Of a stretch of 64,000 bases of DNA, positions 25,422 through 33,735 are shown piece after piece (position 1 is the first letter of the stretch; every line of letters begins with the position of its first letter). A program made the position numbers and the translations under genes. The stretch comes from Streptomyces glomeratus. Lineage in GTDB: Bacteria; Actinomycetota; Actinomycetes; Streptomycetales; Streptomycetaceae. Where the stretch lies: the NCBI RefSeq assembly GCF_021462825.1, contig NZ_JAKEEB010000030.1, positions 24,369 to 88,368 of the forward strand, given 5' to 3'. The notes under the pieces are model-generated. The model was not told where the DNA came from and made no database searches. It saw only the letters and a program-made list of their open reading frames with translations.

Positions 25422-25997
25422 ATGATCGAGATCCCGTCCGACCTCCACAAGGACCTCGTCCCGCTCGCCTTCCTGCTCGGCAACTGGGCGGGCGCGGGCG
25501 TGCACGACTTCCCCGGCTCCGAGAAGTGCAACTTCGGGCAGGAGGTCTCCTTCACCCACGACGGCCGGGACTTCCTGGAGTACCACTCCCACACCTGGGT
25601 GCTGGACGGCGACGGCAACAAGGTCAGGCCGCTGGAGTCCGAGTCCGGCTTCTGGCGGATCGGCAAGGACCGCAAGGTCGAGATCACCATGGTCCGCAGC
25701 GACGGGGTCGTCGAGGTCTGGTACGGCGAGCTGGCCGAGAAGAAGCCGCAGGTCGACATCGCCACGGACGCCGTGGCGCGGACGGCGGCGTCGGGTCCCT
25801 ACACCGGCGGCAAGCGGCTGTACGGGTACGTCAACAGCGACCTGATGTGGGTCGGCGAGAAGCAGACCCCCGAGGTCCCGCTACGCCCCTACATGTCGGC
25901 GCACCTGAAGAAGGTCGTCACTCCCGAGGACGTCGAGCGCTGGGCCAAGGCCCTTCCGGACGACCTCCCGGACGACGGGATCGCCTTCTTCAAGTAG
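25422..25997 (+). CDS. nitrobindin-like heme-binding protein (FABP family)
   Basis: This 191-residue beta-barrel protein has the nitrobindin motif GNWAGAG at residues 20-26 and a C-terminal His (SAHLKKV, His161) in the position of the heme axial ligand. Ferric nitrobindins bind heme and react with peroxynitrite and nitric oxide in the cytoplasm. The ATG is at 25422. nur follows 35 bp downstream. Nitrosative-stress protection is the likely role by family. Confidence 0.92.
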   Translation: MIEIPSDLHKDLVPLAFLLGNWAGAGVHDFPGSEKCNFGQEVSFTHDGRDFLEYHSHTWVLDGDGNKVRPLESESGFWRIGKDRKVEITMVRSDGVVEVWYGELAEKKPQVDIATDAVARTAASGPYTGGKRLYGYVNSDLMWVGEKQTPEVPLRPYMSAHLKKVVTPEDVERWAKALPDDLPDDGIAFFK

Positions 25998-26032
25998 GCC
26001 GGGCTCACGGCGCCGGTCCTACACTGGGTGCT

Positions 26033-26470
26033 GTGGTGAGCACCGACTGGAAAAGCGATCTGCGGCAGCGTGGCTACCGGCTGACCCCGCAGCGGCAACT
26101 CGTGCTCGAAGCCGTGGACACCCTGGAGCACGCGACCCCCGACGACATCCTCGTGGAAGTGAGGAAGACGGCGTCGGGGGTCAACATTTCCACCGTCTAC
26201 CGCACCCTGGAGCTCCTGGAGGAGCTGGGGCTGGTCAGCCACGCCCATCTGGGGCACGGTGCGCCGACGTACCACCTCGCGGACCGGCACCACCACATCC
26301 ACCTGGTCTGCCGCGACTGCACGAACGTGATCGAGGCCGACCTCGACATCGCCGCAGAGTTCACCGCCAAGCTGCGCGAGACGTTCGGCTTCGACACGGA
26401 TCTGAAGCACTTCGCGATCTTCGGCCGGTGCGAGGACTGTTCCCTCAAGAGTTCAAATACCGCGTCGTAG
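26033..26470 (+). CDS. nur: nickel-responsive Fur-family regulator Nur
   Basis: Nur represses nickel uptake and the Fe superoxide dismutase gene in S. coelicolor when nickel is present. The 145-residue product has an N-terminal winged helix (YRLTPQRQLVLEAV, NISTVYRTLELLEEL). All residues of the two Nur metal sites are present: His70, His72 and His126 (nickel site) and His33, His86, His88 and His90 (second site). Two Cys pairs (93/96 and 133/136) form the structural zinc site. GTG at 26033 lies 7 nt after TACACT (26020-26025), suggesting a leaderless transcript. It differs from Zur and FurA by this His pattern. Confidence 0.95.
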   Translation: MVSTDWKSDLRQRGYRLTPQRQLVLEAVDTLEHATPDDILVEVRKTASGVNISTVYRTLELLEELGLVSHAHLGHGAPTYHLADRHHHIHLVCRDCTNVIEADLDIAAEFTAKLRETFGFDTDLKHFAIFGRCEDCSLKSSNTAS

Positions 26471-26480
26471 GCTTGGGTCC

Positions 26481-27446
26481 ATGAAGAGTCCTCTGCTGTC
26501 CCTGCCCGGCGCCGTCCCCGCCGAGGGTGTGGACGAAGGTGTCGCCGCCCACTACGGCGACCTGTTCCGCGAGCAGCGCGCCCTCGCCGACGGCTCCGGA
26601 TTCGTGGACCTCTCGCACCGCGGTGTGGTCACCGTCAGCGGCGAGGACCGACTGAGCTGGCTGCATCTGCTGCTCACCCAGCACGTCAGCGAACTGCCCC
26701 CGCACCAGGCCACCGAGGCCCTCGTCCTGTCCGCGCACGGGCACATCGAGCACGCATTGTACCTGGTCGACGACGGCGAGACGGTCTGGGCGCATGTCGA
26801 GCCCGGCACCCAGGACGCGCTGATCGCGTACCTGGAGTCGATGAAGTTCTTCTACCGCGTCGAAGTCGCCGACCGTACGGACGAGTTCGCGGTCGTGCAC
26901 CTGCCCGCCGGTTCGATCGCCGAGGCCCCCGAGGGCGTCATGGTCCGCGAGACGCCGTACGGCCGGGACCTCTTCCTGCCGCGCCTGGACCTGGAGTCCT
27001 ACGCCGGGAAGAACGGCCCCGCGGCCGGCCTGCTGGCGTACGAGGCGCTGCGCGTGGAGCAGCACCGCCCCCGTCTCGGCTTCGAGACCGACCACCGCAC
27101 CATCCCGCACGAACTGGGCTGGATCGGCTCCGCCGTGCACCTCCAGAAGGGCTGCTACCGCGGTCAGGAGACCGTCGCCCGCGTCCAGAACCTGGGCAAG
27201 CCGCCGCGCCGTCTGGTCTTTCTGCACCTGGACGGCAGCGAGGTGCATCTGCCGCCGCACGGCACCGAGCTCCGCCTCGCGGACGAGGGCCCGGAAGGTC
27301 GCAAGATCGGGTTCGTGACGACGTCGGTGCGCCACCACGAACTGGGCCCCATCGCCCTCGCCCTGGTCAAGCGGAACGTTCCGGTCGACGCCCGCCTCAT
27401 GGCGGACTCGACGGCGGCGGCGCAGGAGGTCGTCGTAGAGCCGTAG
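26481..27446 (+). CDS. ygfZ: YgfZ/GcvT-domain folate-binding protein
   Basis: This 321-residue GcvT-fold protein has the YgfZ signature with its conserved Cys, LQKGCYRGQETVAR, and early motifs FVDLSHRGVVTVSGEDRLSWL and LVLSAHGHIEHALYLV. YgfZ uses tetrahydrofolate to support repair or assembly of certain Fe-S enzymes. Start ATG at 26481 lies 7 nt after TAGGCT (26468-26473). It lies 10 bp after nur in the same direction and converges with dtd 20 bp away. Confidence 0.93.
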   Translation: MKSPLLSLPGAVPAEGVDEGVAAHYGDLFREQRALADGSGFVDLSHRGVVTVSGEDRLSWLHLLLTQHVSELPPHQATEALVLSAHGHIEHALYLVDDGETVWAHVEPGTQDALIAYLESMKFFYRVEVADRTDEFAVVHLPAGSIAEAPEGVMVRETPYGRDLFLPRLDLESYAGKNGPAAGLLAYEALRVEQHRPRLGFETDHRTIPHELGWIGSAVHLQKGCYRGQETVARVQNLGKPPRRLVFLHLDGSEVHLPPHGTELRLADEGPEGRKIGFVTTSVRHHELGPIALALVKRNVPVDARLMADSTAAAQEVVVEP

Positions 27447-27466
27447 GGCTCGTACCGCCCGGGGCC

Positions 27467-27892
27467 TCAGATCTCCAGGAGCACGGTGAACGGGCCGTCG
27501 TTCGTCAGCGACACGCGCATCTGCGCACCGAACCGGCCCGTCGCCACCGTCGCGCCCAGCGCACGCAGCTGCGCGACCACCTCCTCGACGAGGGGCTCGG
27601 CGACATCGCCCGGGGCGGCCGCGTTCCAGGTGGGGCGGCGGCCCTTGCGGGCGTCGCCGTAGAGCGTGAACTGGCTGATCACCAGCAGCGGCGCGTCGAC
27701 GTCCGAGCAGGACTTCTCGTCCTGCAGCATGCGGATCGACCACAGCTTGCGGGCGAGCTGGGCGGCCTTCTCCTTGGTGTCCTCGTGCGTGACCCCGACG
27801 AGCACGCACAGCCCCTCGCCGCTGATCTCGCCGACCGTCTCGCCGTCCACGACGACACTCGCGCCGTCCACTCTCTGCACCACCGCACGCAT
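27467..27892 (-). CDS. dtd: D-aminoacyl-tRNA deacylase
   Basis: It removes D-amino acids wrongly attached to tRNA. The 141-residue product begins MRAVVQRVDGASVVVDG and has both active-site motifs: SQFTLYGDARKGRRP and the Gly-cisPro motif as NDGPFT near the C-terminus. An ATG three codons upstream (27901) is possible, but the family begins at MRAVVQR. It is convergent with ygfZ. About 240 bp of non-coding DNA, including an AT-richer patch at 27980-28010, divides it from rsiG. Confidence 0.96.
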   Translation of the reverse strand: MRAVVQRVDGASVVVDGETVGEISGEGLCVLVGVTHEDTKEKAAQLARKLWSIRMLQDEKSCSDVDAPLLVISQFTLYGDARKGRRPTWNAAAPGDVAEPLVEEVVAQLRALGATVATGRFGAQMRVSLTNDGPFTVLLEI

Positions 27893-28133
27893 GGGGTCCA
27901 TGATGCCGTGCGGCCCGAACGCCCCTCGCGGGCGCCCGCTCGAGCGTCCCCGAATCCCGCGGCCGACCGGACCGGTGATCTCTTATGAGGGCATTCTTAT
28001 TGCCCCTTAACGCCTCCATCCGGGGCAGATCGGTGGCACTCGGTCACGCGACGGCCGTGCGGAGTGGCACGATGCGTCTGTCGCGGCCCATCCGTGGGGG
28101 GTGCCGCGCCGGTCGAGGGGACGGTAGAGGCAC

Positions 28134-28736
28134 ATGAGCACATCGAGTACCGGGCAGCCGCCCGGGGTTGTCGGGCCCGCCCTGTCGGGGGTCCTGAAGC
28201 AGCACCGGCCGCCCGTGCAGCGCATGGACAGCCCCCTGGCCGACGATCCGCCCGGGCACGACCTGTCCGCGCTGCGGCTCACCGAGCTGCGTGCGCTGCG
28301 CCGGGACGCCCAGCGGGACGAGGCCGATCTCAGCTACGTACGGCGGCTGCTCCAGGGCCGTATCGACATCCTGCGGGCGGAGCTGGCCCGGCGCGGCGGC
28401 CGGGCGGCCCCCGAGGACGTCATGGAACGGCTCGCGGAGATCCTCAAGGACGAGCCCGCCCGCCATCGCTCCTCCGCCCGCCATGTGACACTCGGCACAC
28501 CGCACGGAGAGGAGTACCGGCGGCTGGCGTCCCGGATGCTGGGCGGGGTCGAGCTGTCGGACCTCAAGGCGCGCACGGACGAGGAGTTGGGCGCGGGGAT
28601 GGTCCGGCTCGTGGGCTACGAGCGGCAGGTCTCCCGGCGGCGGCAGCAGTTGCAGCGCACGGCGGACGATTGCAGCGCCGAAATCGCACGCAGGTACCGT
28701 GAAGGAGAAGCACAAGTAGACGACCTGCTCATGTGA
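28134..28736 (+). CDS. rsiG: RsiG-type anti-sigma factor (c-di-GMP dependent)
   Basis: RsiG, formerly annotated as the aerial-mycelium protein AmfC, holds the sporulation sigma factor WhiG when bound to cyclic di-GMP. The 200-residue product is mostly helical. It contains two copies of the c-di-GMP motif E(X)3S(X)2R(X)3Q(X)3D: Glu63-Ser67-Arg70-Gln74-Asp78, and Glu163-Ser167-Arg170-Gln174-Asp178. These form the antiparallel coiled-coil ligand site. The N-terminal 35 residues are Pro-rich and disordered. GAGG precedes the ATG at 28134. whiG is not in the window. Confidence 0.95.
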   Translation: MSTSSTGQPPGVVGPALSGVLKQHRPPVQRMDSPLADDPPGHDLSALRLTELRALRRDAQRDEADLSYVRRLLQGRIDILRAELARRGGRAAPEDVMERLAEILKDEPARHRSSARHVTLGTPHGEEYRRLASRMLGGVELSDLKARTDEELGAGMVRLVGYERQVSRRRQQLQRTADDCSAEIARRYREGEAQVDDLLM

Positions 28737-28845
28737 CGCGAGGGTCCCGGCGAACCCGGGGCCCCGAGTGTGGACGGCGCCGGTCCGGAGACCTTCCGGG
28801 GCGGGTGTCGCCCGGGCGGGTCCCCGTCCCGGAGGCCACCACCCC

Positions 28846-29826
28846 ATGCCGACGCCGGCCCAGCCCGCCCTGTCCGCTCCGTCTTCCGTGCCCCCGGTGC
28901 TCGCCGAGGTGGTGCGCTCCGGGTTCGTCGAGGGGCGGCATCGCGGGAGCCTCGTCCTGCTGGCCGCGGACGGTTCCGTGGAACTGGCGCTCGGTGAGGT
29001 GCGGGCGCCGGTCTTCCCGCGCTCGTCCAACAAGCCGATGCAGGCGGCCGGTGTGCTGCGCGCGGGCCTGGAGCTGGCGGGCGAGCGCCTGGCGCTCGCC
29101 GCCGCGAGCCATTCGGGCGAGGCGTTCCACCGGGAGCTGGTGCGGCGGATGCTGTCGGAGCACGATCTGAGCGCCGATCGGCTCCAGTGCCCGCCCGACC
29201 TGCCGCTGGACCCGGCGGAGGCGGAGGCGTACCTGGCGTCGGGTGCCGTGCGGGAGCGGATCACCATGAACTGTTCCGGCAAGCACACGGCGATGCTGGC
29301 GGCGTGCGCGCTGCGGGGCTGGCCGCTGGACTCCTACCTCGATCCCGGGCACCCGTTGCAGCAGCTGATCCACTCGGTGGTGGAGGAGGCGGCCGGCGAG
29401 CCGGTCGCCGCGGTCGGCACGGACGGATGCGGGGCCCCGCTCATGGCGATCAGCCTGGTCGGGCTGGCCCGCGCCTTCCGCTCCTTCGTCCTGGCGGCAC
29501 CCGGCACCGCGGAGCGCCGGGTGGCGGACGCGATGCGGGCGCATCCGGAGTACGTGGCCGGTACCCGTCGCCCCGACACCTGGCTGATGCGGGAGATTCC
29601 CGGCGCCCTGTCGAAGATGGGCGCGGAGGCGGTCCAGGCGGTGGCGCTGCCCGACGGCCGGGCCCTCGCCTTCAAGGTGGACGACGGCGGTACCCGCACG
29701 CTGGGCCCGGTACTGGCCCGGGCCCTGACCCTGTTGGGCGTCGAGGCCCCGGTGGTGACCCGGATCGGCCGGGCACCGCTGCTGGGCGGGGGCCGTGAGG
29801 TCGGCGGGGTCCGCGCGGCCTTCTAG
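28846..29826 (+). CDS. L-asparaginase II-family protein
   Basis: This 326-residue protein of the bacterial L-asparaginase II family (Pfam Asparaginase_II, distinct from E. coli AnsB) has FPRSSNKPMQAAGVL, AAASHSGEAFH, NCSGKHTAMLAA and GTDGCGAPLMAISL. It probably hydrolyses asparagine or a related amide in the cytoplasm, as no signal peptide is present. GGAGG lies 10 bases before the ATG at 28846. Immediately after the stop a five-copy 60-bp tandem repeat begins. Confidence 0.93.
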   Translation: MPTPAQPALSAPSSVPPVLAEVVRSGFVEGRHRGSLVLLAADGSVELALGEVRAPVFPRSSNKPMQAAGVLRAGLELAGERLALAAASHSGEAFHRELVRRMLSEHDLSADRLQCPPDLPLDPAEAEAYLASGAVRERITMNCSGKHTAMLAACALRGWPLDSYLDPGHPLQQLIHSVVEEAAGEPVAAVGTDGCGAPLMAISLVGLARAFRSFVLAAPGTAERRVADAMRAHPEYVAGTRRPDTWLMREIPGALSKMGAEAVQAVALPDGRALAFKVDDGGTRTLGPVLARALTLLGVEAPVVTRIGRAPLLGGGREVGGVRAAF

Positions 29827-29830
29827 CGCC

Positions 29831-30120
29831 CCGATGGCCCTCGGGCGACGACATGCGTGGGGGTCTTTGAGGCAGGGGCCCGGCCGCGCGCCGATGGCTG
29901 CCGGGTGACGGCATGTGCGGGGGTCTTCCAGGCACGGGCCCGGCCGCGTGCCGATGGCCGTCGGGTGACGGCATGTGCGGGGGTCTTCCAGGCAGGGGCC
30001 CGGCGGCGCGCCGATGGCTGCCGGGTGACGGCATGTGCGGGGGTCTTCCAGGCACGGGCCCGGCCGCGTGCCGATGGCCGTCGGGCGACGGCATGTGCGG
30101 GGGCCTTCCAGACACCGGCC
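29831..30120. repeat. 60-bp tandem repeat, five copies
   Basis: Five head-to-tail units of exactly 60 bp, each containing CCGATGGC and ACGGCATGTGCGGGGG. Units 2 and 4 match almost perfectly, as do units 3 and 5, so a 120-bp dimer seems to have been duplicated. The first unit has diverged. As 60 is divisible by three, several frames stay open through it, but none shows a credible start or family. It fills the gap between the asparaginase and GNAT genes. Confidence 0.93.
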
Positions 30121-30182
30121 CTGTCCCCCCGCACCGGCCAAATTCACACGACACGCCGGGCGCCGCACCCTAGCGTGTGCGC

Positions 30183-31475
30183 ATGAGGCGCCTTGAGGAC
30201 ATCGACGTACGTGCCGTCTCCGAGTCCGAGATCAAGGAGTGGAGCCGCGCTCTCACCACCGGCTTCCTCCGTCCCCCGGAGATGTCGGACCACGACGTCG
30301 CGCATGTCGCCAAGCGCTTCCTCCCCGGCCGCACCCTCGGCGCCTTCGACGACGGCGCCCCCCGCTCCGGGCTCCGCTCCGGCGGCGGGACCCCCATCGT
30401 CGCGACCCTCCGGTCCTTTCCCCAGGAGCTGACCGCGGTCGGCGGCACTCCCGTCCCCGCCGACGCGATCACCAACGTCTCCGTCACGGCCACCCACCGC
30501 CGCCGTGGCCTGCTGAGCCGCATGATGGCCCTCGACCTCGCCGCCGCGAAGGAGCGCGGCGACGTCGTCGCCACGCTCATCGCCGCCGAGTACCCGATCT
30601 ACGGCCGTTTCGGTTTCGGCCCCGCCACCCACACCGCGCAGTGGGCCGTCGACGTGCCCCGCACCGGCCTGGACCGCCACCGCCCCGTCCCGGACGACGG
30701 CGGCCGTATCGACCTCGTCGGCGGCGCCGACGTCCGCGCGCTGGGCCCCGCACTGCACGAGCGACTGCGTCGCGGCCAGGCCGGCGCCGTCGACCGCACC
30801 GAGCGCTGGTGGCAGCTCGCCACGGGCGCGATCCGCCTGGACGCCCGGCCCTGGACCGAGCCGTTCCACGCCGTCTACCGCGGGCCCTCCGGCGAGGTCG
30901 AGGGCCTGGTCACCTATGTGTGCGACGACCGATGGGGTGACGACAAGCTGCCCGGCGGCACGGTGACCGTCAAAGGGCTGATCGCCACCGGGCCGGACGC
31001 CGAGCGCGCCCTGTGGCGCTATCTCTGCTCGATCGACTGGATCACGACGGTACGGACGGGCCACCGCGCCCCGGACGATCTGCTGCCGCACTTCCTGCCG
31101 GATCCCCGCGCCGCCCACCTCGTCATGCACGCGGACTGGCTGTGGGTGCGGATCCTGGACGTCGTACGGGCCCTGGAGGCACGGACGTACGGCAGCTCCG
31201 GCACGCTCGTCCTGGAGGTCGTGGACGAGGCCGGTCTGGCCCCCGGCCGCTACCGGCTGGAGGCCGGACCGGACGGCGCGCAGTGCACGGCGACCGGCCA
31301 GGAGCCCCAGCTGACCCTGCCGGTGGGCGAGTTGGCGACCCTGTGGCTGGGTGACGAGTCCGCCGTGCGGCTCGCGGCGCTCGGGCGGGTACGGGAACAG
31401 CAAAAGGGCGCCGCCTCCGTGGCCGACGCCCTGCTGCGTACGTCCAGGCGGCCGTGGTGCCCGGACATCTTCTGA
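30183..31475 (+). CDS. GNAT acetyltransferase of the Eis family
   Basis: This 430-residue protein has the Eis-like three-part layout: an N-terminal GNAT domain with ITNVSVTATHRRRGLLSRMM (acetyl-CoA binding), a second GNAT-like part (YPIYGRFGFGPATHTAQWAVD marks the family), and a C-terminal SCP2-like domain ending at a conserved carboxyl-terminal Phe (PDIF). Mycobacterial Eis acetylates aminoglycosides and proteins; the substrate here is not known. The ATG at 30183 lies 6 nt after TAGCGT, suggesting a leaderless mRNA. An in-frame GTG at 30177 is less likely. Confidence 0.92.
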   Translation: MRRLEDIDVRAVSESEIKEWSRALTTGFLRPPEMSDHDVAHVAKRFLPGRTLGAFDDGAPRSGLRSGGGTPIVATLRSFPQELTAVGGTPVPADAITNVSVTATHRRRGLLSRMMALDLAAAKERGDVVATLIAAEYPIYGRFGFGPATHTAQWAVDVPRTGLDRHRPVPDDGGRIDLVGGADVRALGPALHERLRRGQAGAVDRTERWWQLATGAIRLDARPWTEPFHAVYRGPSGEVEGLVTYVCDDRWGDDKLPGGTVTVKGLIATGPDAERALWRYLCSIDWITTVRTGHRAPDDLLPHFLPDPRAAHLVMHADWLWVRILDVVRALEARTYGSSGTLVLEVVDEAGLAPGRYRLEAGPDGAQCTATGQEPQLTLPVGELATLWLGDESAVRLAALGRVREQQKGAASVADALLRTSRRPWCPDIF

Positions 31476-31795
31476 GCCGTCGCGGGCTCGGGGATGGCGC
31501 TCCTTCCGTGCGGGTGGTGACCGCCGTGCCGTGCTGCTGCGCATCCGTAGCCATGCGGTTGTGGGTGACCGGGCTCCCGGCTCCCCTCCGGAAGGGAACC
31601 CGGTCGGCAGCGTCACGAGGTCACGGTGACCGACCTTTCCAAAGATGTGACCATGTTGTTCAAAAACGCTCAGACTTGCTCAACTTCTAATGAAGTTGGC
31701 GACCAACTTCACCTCAGTTATCTCCACTTGGAGTCGCCTCATAACCACCTTTCGCTGAACTGCCCGAAGATGGCGTGAAGTTGCGCTGCTCGGCC
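31476..31795. other. intergenic region with lower GC and CAACTTC dyads
   Basis: About 320 bp without a gene. The second half is markedly richer in A and T than the neighbouring DNA. It holds CAACTTC-TAAT-GAAGTTG (31681-31698) and further CAACTTC/GAAGTTG copies. From about 31700 it resembles the DNA upstream of the intact GntR gene (shared CCAACTT, GTTA and AACTGCCCNNAGATGG at 31758-31773 and 32825-32840), so it is the ancestral promoter of the decayed GntR copy. Confidence 0.7.
31681..31698. promoter_or_regulatory. candidate GntR operator
   Basis: A perfect 7-bp inverted repeat CAACTTC/GAAGTTG with spacer TAAT; single CAACTT boxes recur at 31704 and, with AGTTGG, at 32771-32798 upstream of the intact GntR gene. 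Confidence 0.5.
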
Positions 31796-31971
31796 ATGGA
31801 GGCGTGAGCCCGACTTCGGCATCGCTCACGCCGGCGATGGGCGAGCCGTTGCGTGAGATCCACGCGGGGCGCATAGAACCGGCCAGATTGCACGGCTTTC
31901 GTGGAGCCGTCGCAGGTGTGGTCCGACGCCCTCTGGGAAACGATCACCACGGATCCGACACTCTCCTGGTG
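31796..31971 (+). pseudogene. decayed GntR-family regulator
   Basis: This is a remnant of a copy of the GntR gene at 32863-33735. The middle reads ALGEPVRLIHEGRIRP-like sequence as AMGEPLREIHAGRIEPAR. The end, DNA about 31900-31971, translates in another frame as a near copy of the intact C-terminus (FVEPSQVWSDALWETITTD versus FVEQSQKWFDALWETITTD). The DNA-binding domain and about 150 internal codons are gone, and the two parts are out of frame. It sits directly before HAD copy 1, just as the intact GntR sits before HAD copy 2. Confidence 0.8.
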
Positions 31972-32709
31972 ACCTCTGATACGACGCGGACCACGCCGGT
32001 GACGGCGGAGGCCGAGAGACTGCGCGAGCTGGTCGAGGCCGCACGCTTCGTGCTCTTCGACTTCGACGGACCGATCTGCCGGCTGTTCGCGGGCCGCAGA
32101 GCCACGGACGTCGCCCGGGAACTGGAGAGGTGGCTGGAGCGGCAGGGGCTGCCCGCGCTGCTGACCGAGGAGGAGAGAGGACGGCCCGACCCCCAGGTGG
32201 CGCTGCGCGCCGTCGACCGGCGGCACCCGGGGAGCGACCTCGTGGCCGACCTGGAGGAGCTGCTCACCCGGCAGGAGCTGAGGGCCGTGCCCAGCGCCAT
32301 GCCCACCCCGTACGCCGACCCGCTCATCCGGACCTGGACCGCGCTCGGCGCACGGCTCGCGATCATCAGCAACAACTCGGCACGCGCGGCCTCCGCATAC
32401 CTGGCCGGCCGAGGGCTCGTCGGCTGTTTCGCCCCGCACATCTACGGCCGCACGCACGACCTCCACCGGCTCAAGCCGGACCCGTACCACCTGAACCGGG
32501 CCCTGCGGGCGATGGGAGCGGCCGCGGGGCACGCCCTGATGATCGGGGACACCCCGTCCGACCTCCAGGCCGCCGAGCTGGCGGGGGTGCCCTTCCTCGG
32601 GTACGCCCGCAACGAGGACAAGGAGCAGTGCCTGCGCCAGGCGGGCGCCGAGGTGGTCGTGCGCTCACTGGAGCCGGTGCTGCAGGTGCTGCGGGACCTG
32701 CGGGAGTGA
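31969..32709 (+). CDS. HAD-family hydrolase, copy 1
   Basis: This 246-residue haloacid-dehalogenase-superfamily phosphatase-like protein has motif I VLFDFDGP (nucleophile and acid Asp), motif II IISNNS, motif III Lys in LKPDPY and motif IV MIGDTPSDLQAA. A helical cap lies between motifs I and II. The GTG start at 31969 is at the old GntR stop position (CTCCTGGTGACC), equivalent to the junction in copy 2. It is highly similar along its whole length to the protein at 33735-34472. The substrate is unknown. Closeness to phosphotransferase-like domains downstream suggests phosphate-ester metabolism. Confidence 0.9.
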   Translation: MTSDTTRTTPVTAEAERLRELVEAARFVLFDFDGPICRLFAGRRATDVARELERWLERQGLPALLTEEERGRPDPQVALRAVDRRHPGSDLVADLEELLTRQELRAVPSAMPTPYADPLIRTWTALGARLAIISNNSARAASAYLAGRGLVGCFAPHIYGRTHDLHRLKPDPYHLNRALRAMGAAAGHALMIGDTPSDLQAAELAGVPFLGYARNEDKEQCLRQAGAEVVVRSLEPVLQVLRDLRE

Positions 32710-32862
32710 TCGGCCGCGGGTGGTATGCGAGGAGCGGCGGACCTTCCACCAACTCCGCTGATGTCGCCGCCAACTTTTCCGTTACCGCACCTAGTTGGTC
32801 ACAGGCGTCGAACAAGTCTTAAACAACTGCCCATAGATGGACGCCGGTTGTAACGTTTGGTC

Positions 32863-33735
32863 GTGACCCAGGAGAAGGCCGCAGTCAACGGCACCAGAAG
32901 GTCCTCGTCCCAGGAGCTCGCCGACACGTTGCGGGCTCGCATCCGCACCGGCGAGCTGAAGGCGGGCGACCGGCTGCCCACGCAGGCCGAACTGGCGAAG
33001 GAGTTCGGGGTGCAGCGGGGCGCGGTACGCCAGGCCCTGCGCGCGCTCCACGAGGACGGCCTGCTCAGCAATGTCACCAAGGGCAGCCCGCCCCGGGTCG
33101 CCGAGGCCCAGCCGGTCGGGGACGAGCCGCAGCCGACGATGGTCGGACTGGCGCAGAGGCTCACGCAGGCGTTCGCGGCGCCCCACGTCCGCATCGACGC
33201 GGCCTGCCTGACCGCAGAGACGCTGATGCTGGCCCTCGGTGAACCGGTGCGGCTGATCCACGAGGGCCGTATCCGCCCCCGGTCGATCGACGTGCGTATC
33301 CTCCTGCCCTCCCGGGAGATCAATCTCGCGTTCCCGATCTCCGTCAACAGCCCCGGGGAGGAGGACCCGGTGCACAGACGCTGGCTCGAGCAGCGCAATG
33401 CCCAGGGGCATGTCCTGCGCCACAACCTCCAGGCCCTGCGTGCCTCGCACCACATCGACGTCCGTGTGACCTTCCGCGCACTGCCCTTCACCCCGCCGGT
33501 GAAGCTCTACCTCCTCAACGGGGCGGAGGCCCTGATCGCGTACTACATGCTCACCAAGCGGGAGGAGGAGGTGGAGAGCGAGACCCTGGAGCTGTACGAC
33601 ACCCTGGGCGCCAAGTCGCTCCTCTTCTCCTTCGAGCAGCGGGCGGGCAGACGGGACGCCGCGTTCGTGGAGCAGTCCCAGAAGTGGTTCGACGCCCTCT
33701 GGGAAACCATCACCACGGACCTGACACTCTCCTAG
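32863..33735 (+). CDS. GntR-family transcriptional regulator
   Basis: This 290-residue regulator has an N-terminal winged helix of the GntR type (LADTLRARIRTGELKAGDRLPTQAELAKEFGVQRGAVRQALRAL, about 18-65). The roughly 200-residue C-terminal part is neither a typical FadR nor UTRA domain and contains LGEPVRLIHEGRIRPRSIDVRILLPS. TAACGT lies 6 nt before the GTG at 32863, indicating a leaderless mRNA. A TTG at 32857 is also in frame. The stop overlaps the HAD start by one base (TAGTG), so it is coupled to HAD copy 2. Confidence 0.9.
   Translation: MTQEKAAVNGTRRSSSQELADTLRARIRTGELKAGDRLPTQAELAKEFGVQRGAVRQALRALHEDGLLSNVTKGSPPRVAEAQPVGDEPQPTMVGLAQRLTQAFAAPHVRIDAACLTAETLMLALGEPVRLIHEGRIRPRSIDVRILLPSREINLAFPISVNSPGEEDPVHRRWLEQRNAQGHVLRHNLQALRASHHIDVRVTFRALPFTPPVKLYLLNGAEALIAYYMLTKREEEVESETLELYDTLGAKSLLFSFEQRAGRRDAAFVEQSQKWFDALWETITTDLTLS

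Noticed and set aside
29831..30120. Possible CRISPR array
   Set aside because: Units are contiguous 60-bp copies without unique spacers, and no cas genes are present.
29857..30186. Open frames through the 60-bp repeats (for example a 109-codon + frame)
   Set aside because: The repeat length is divisible by three, so frames stay open by arithmetic; no ribosome site or family support.
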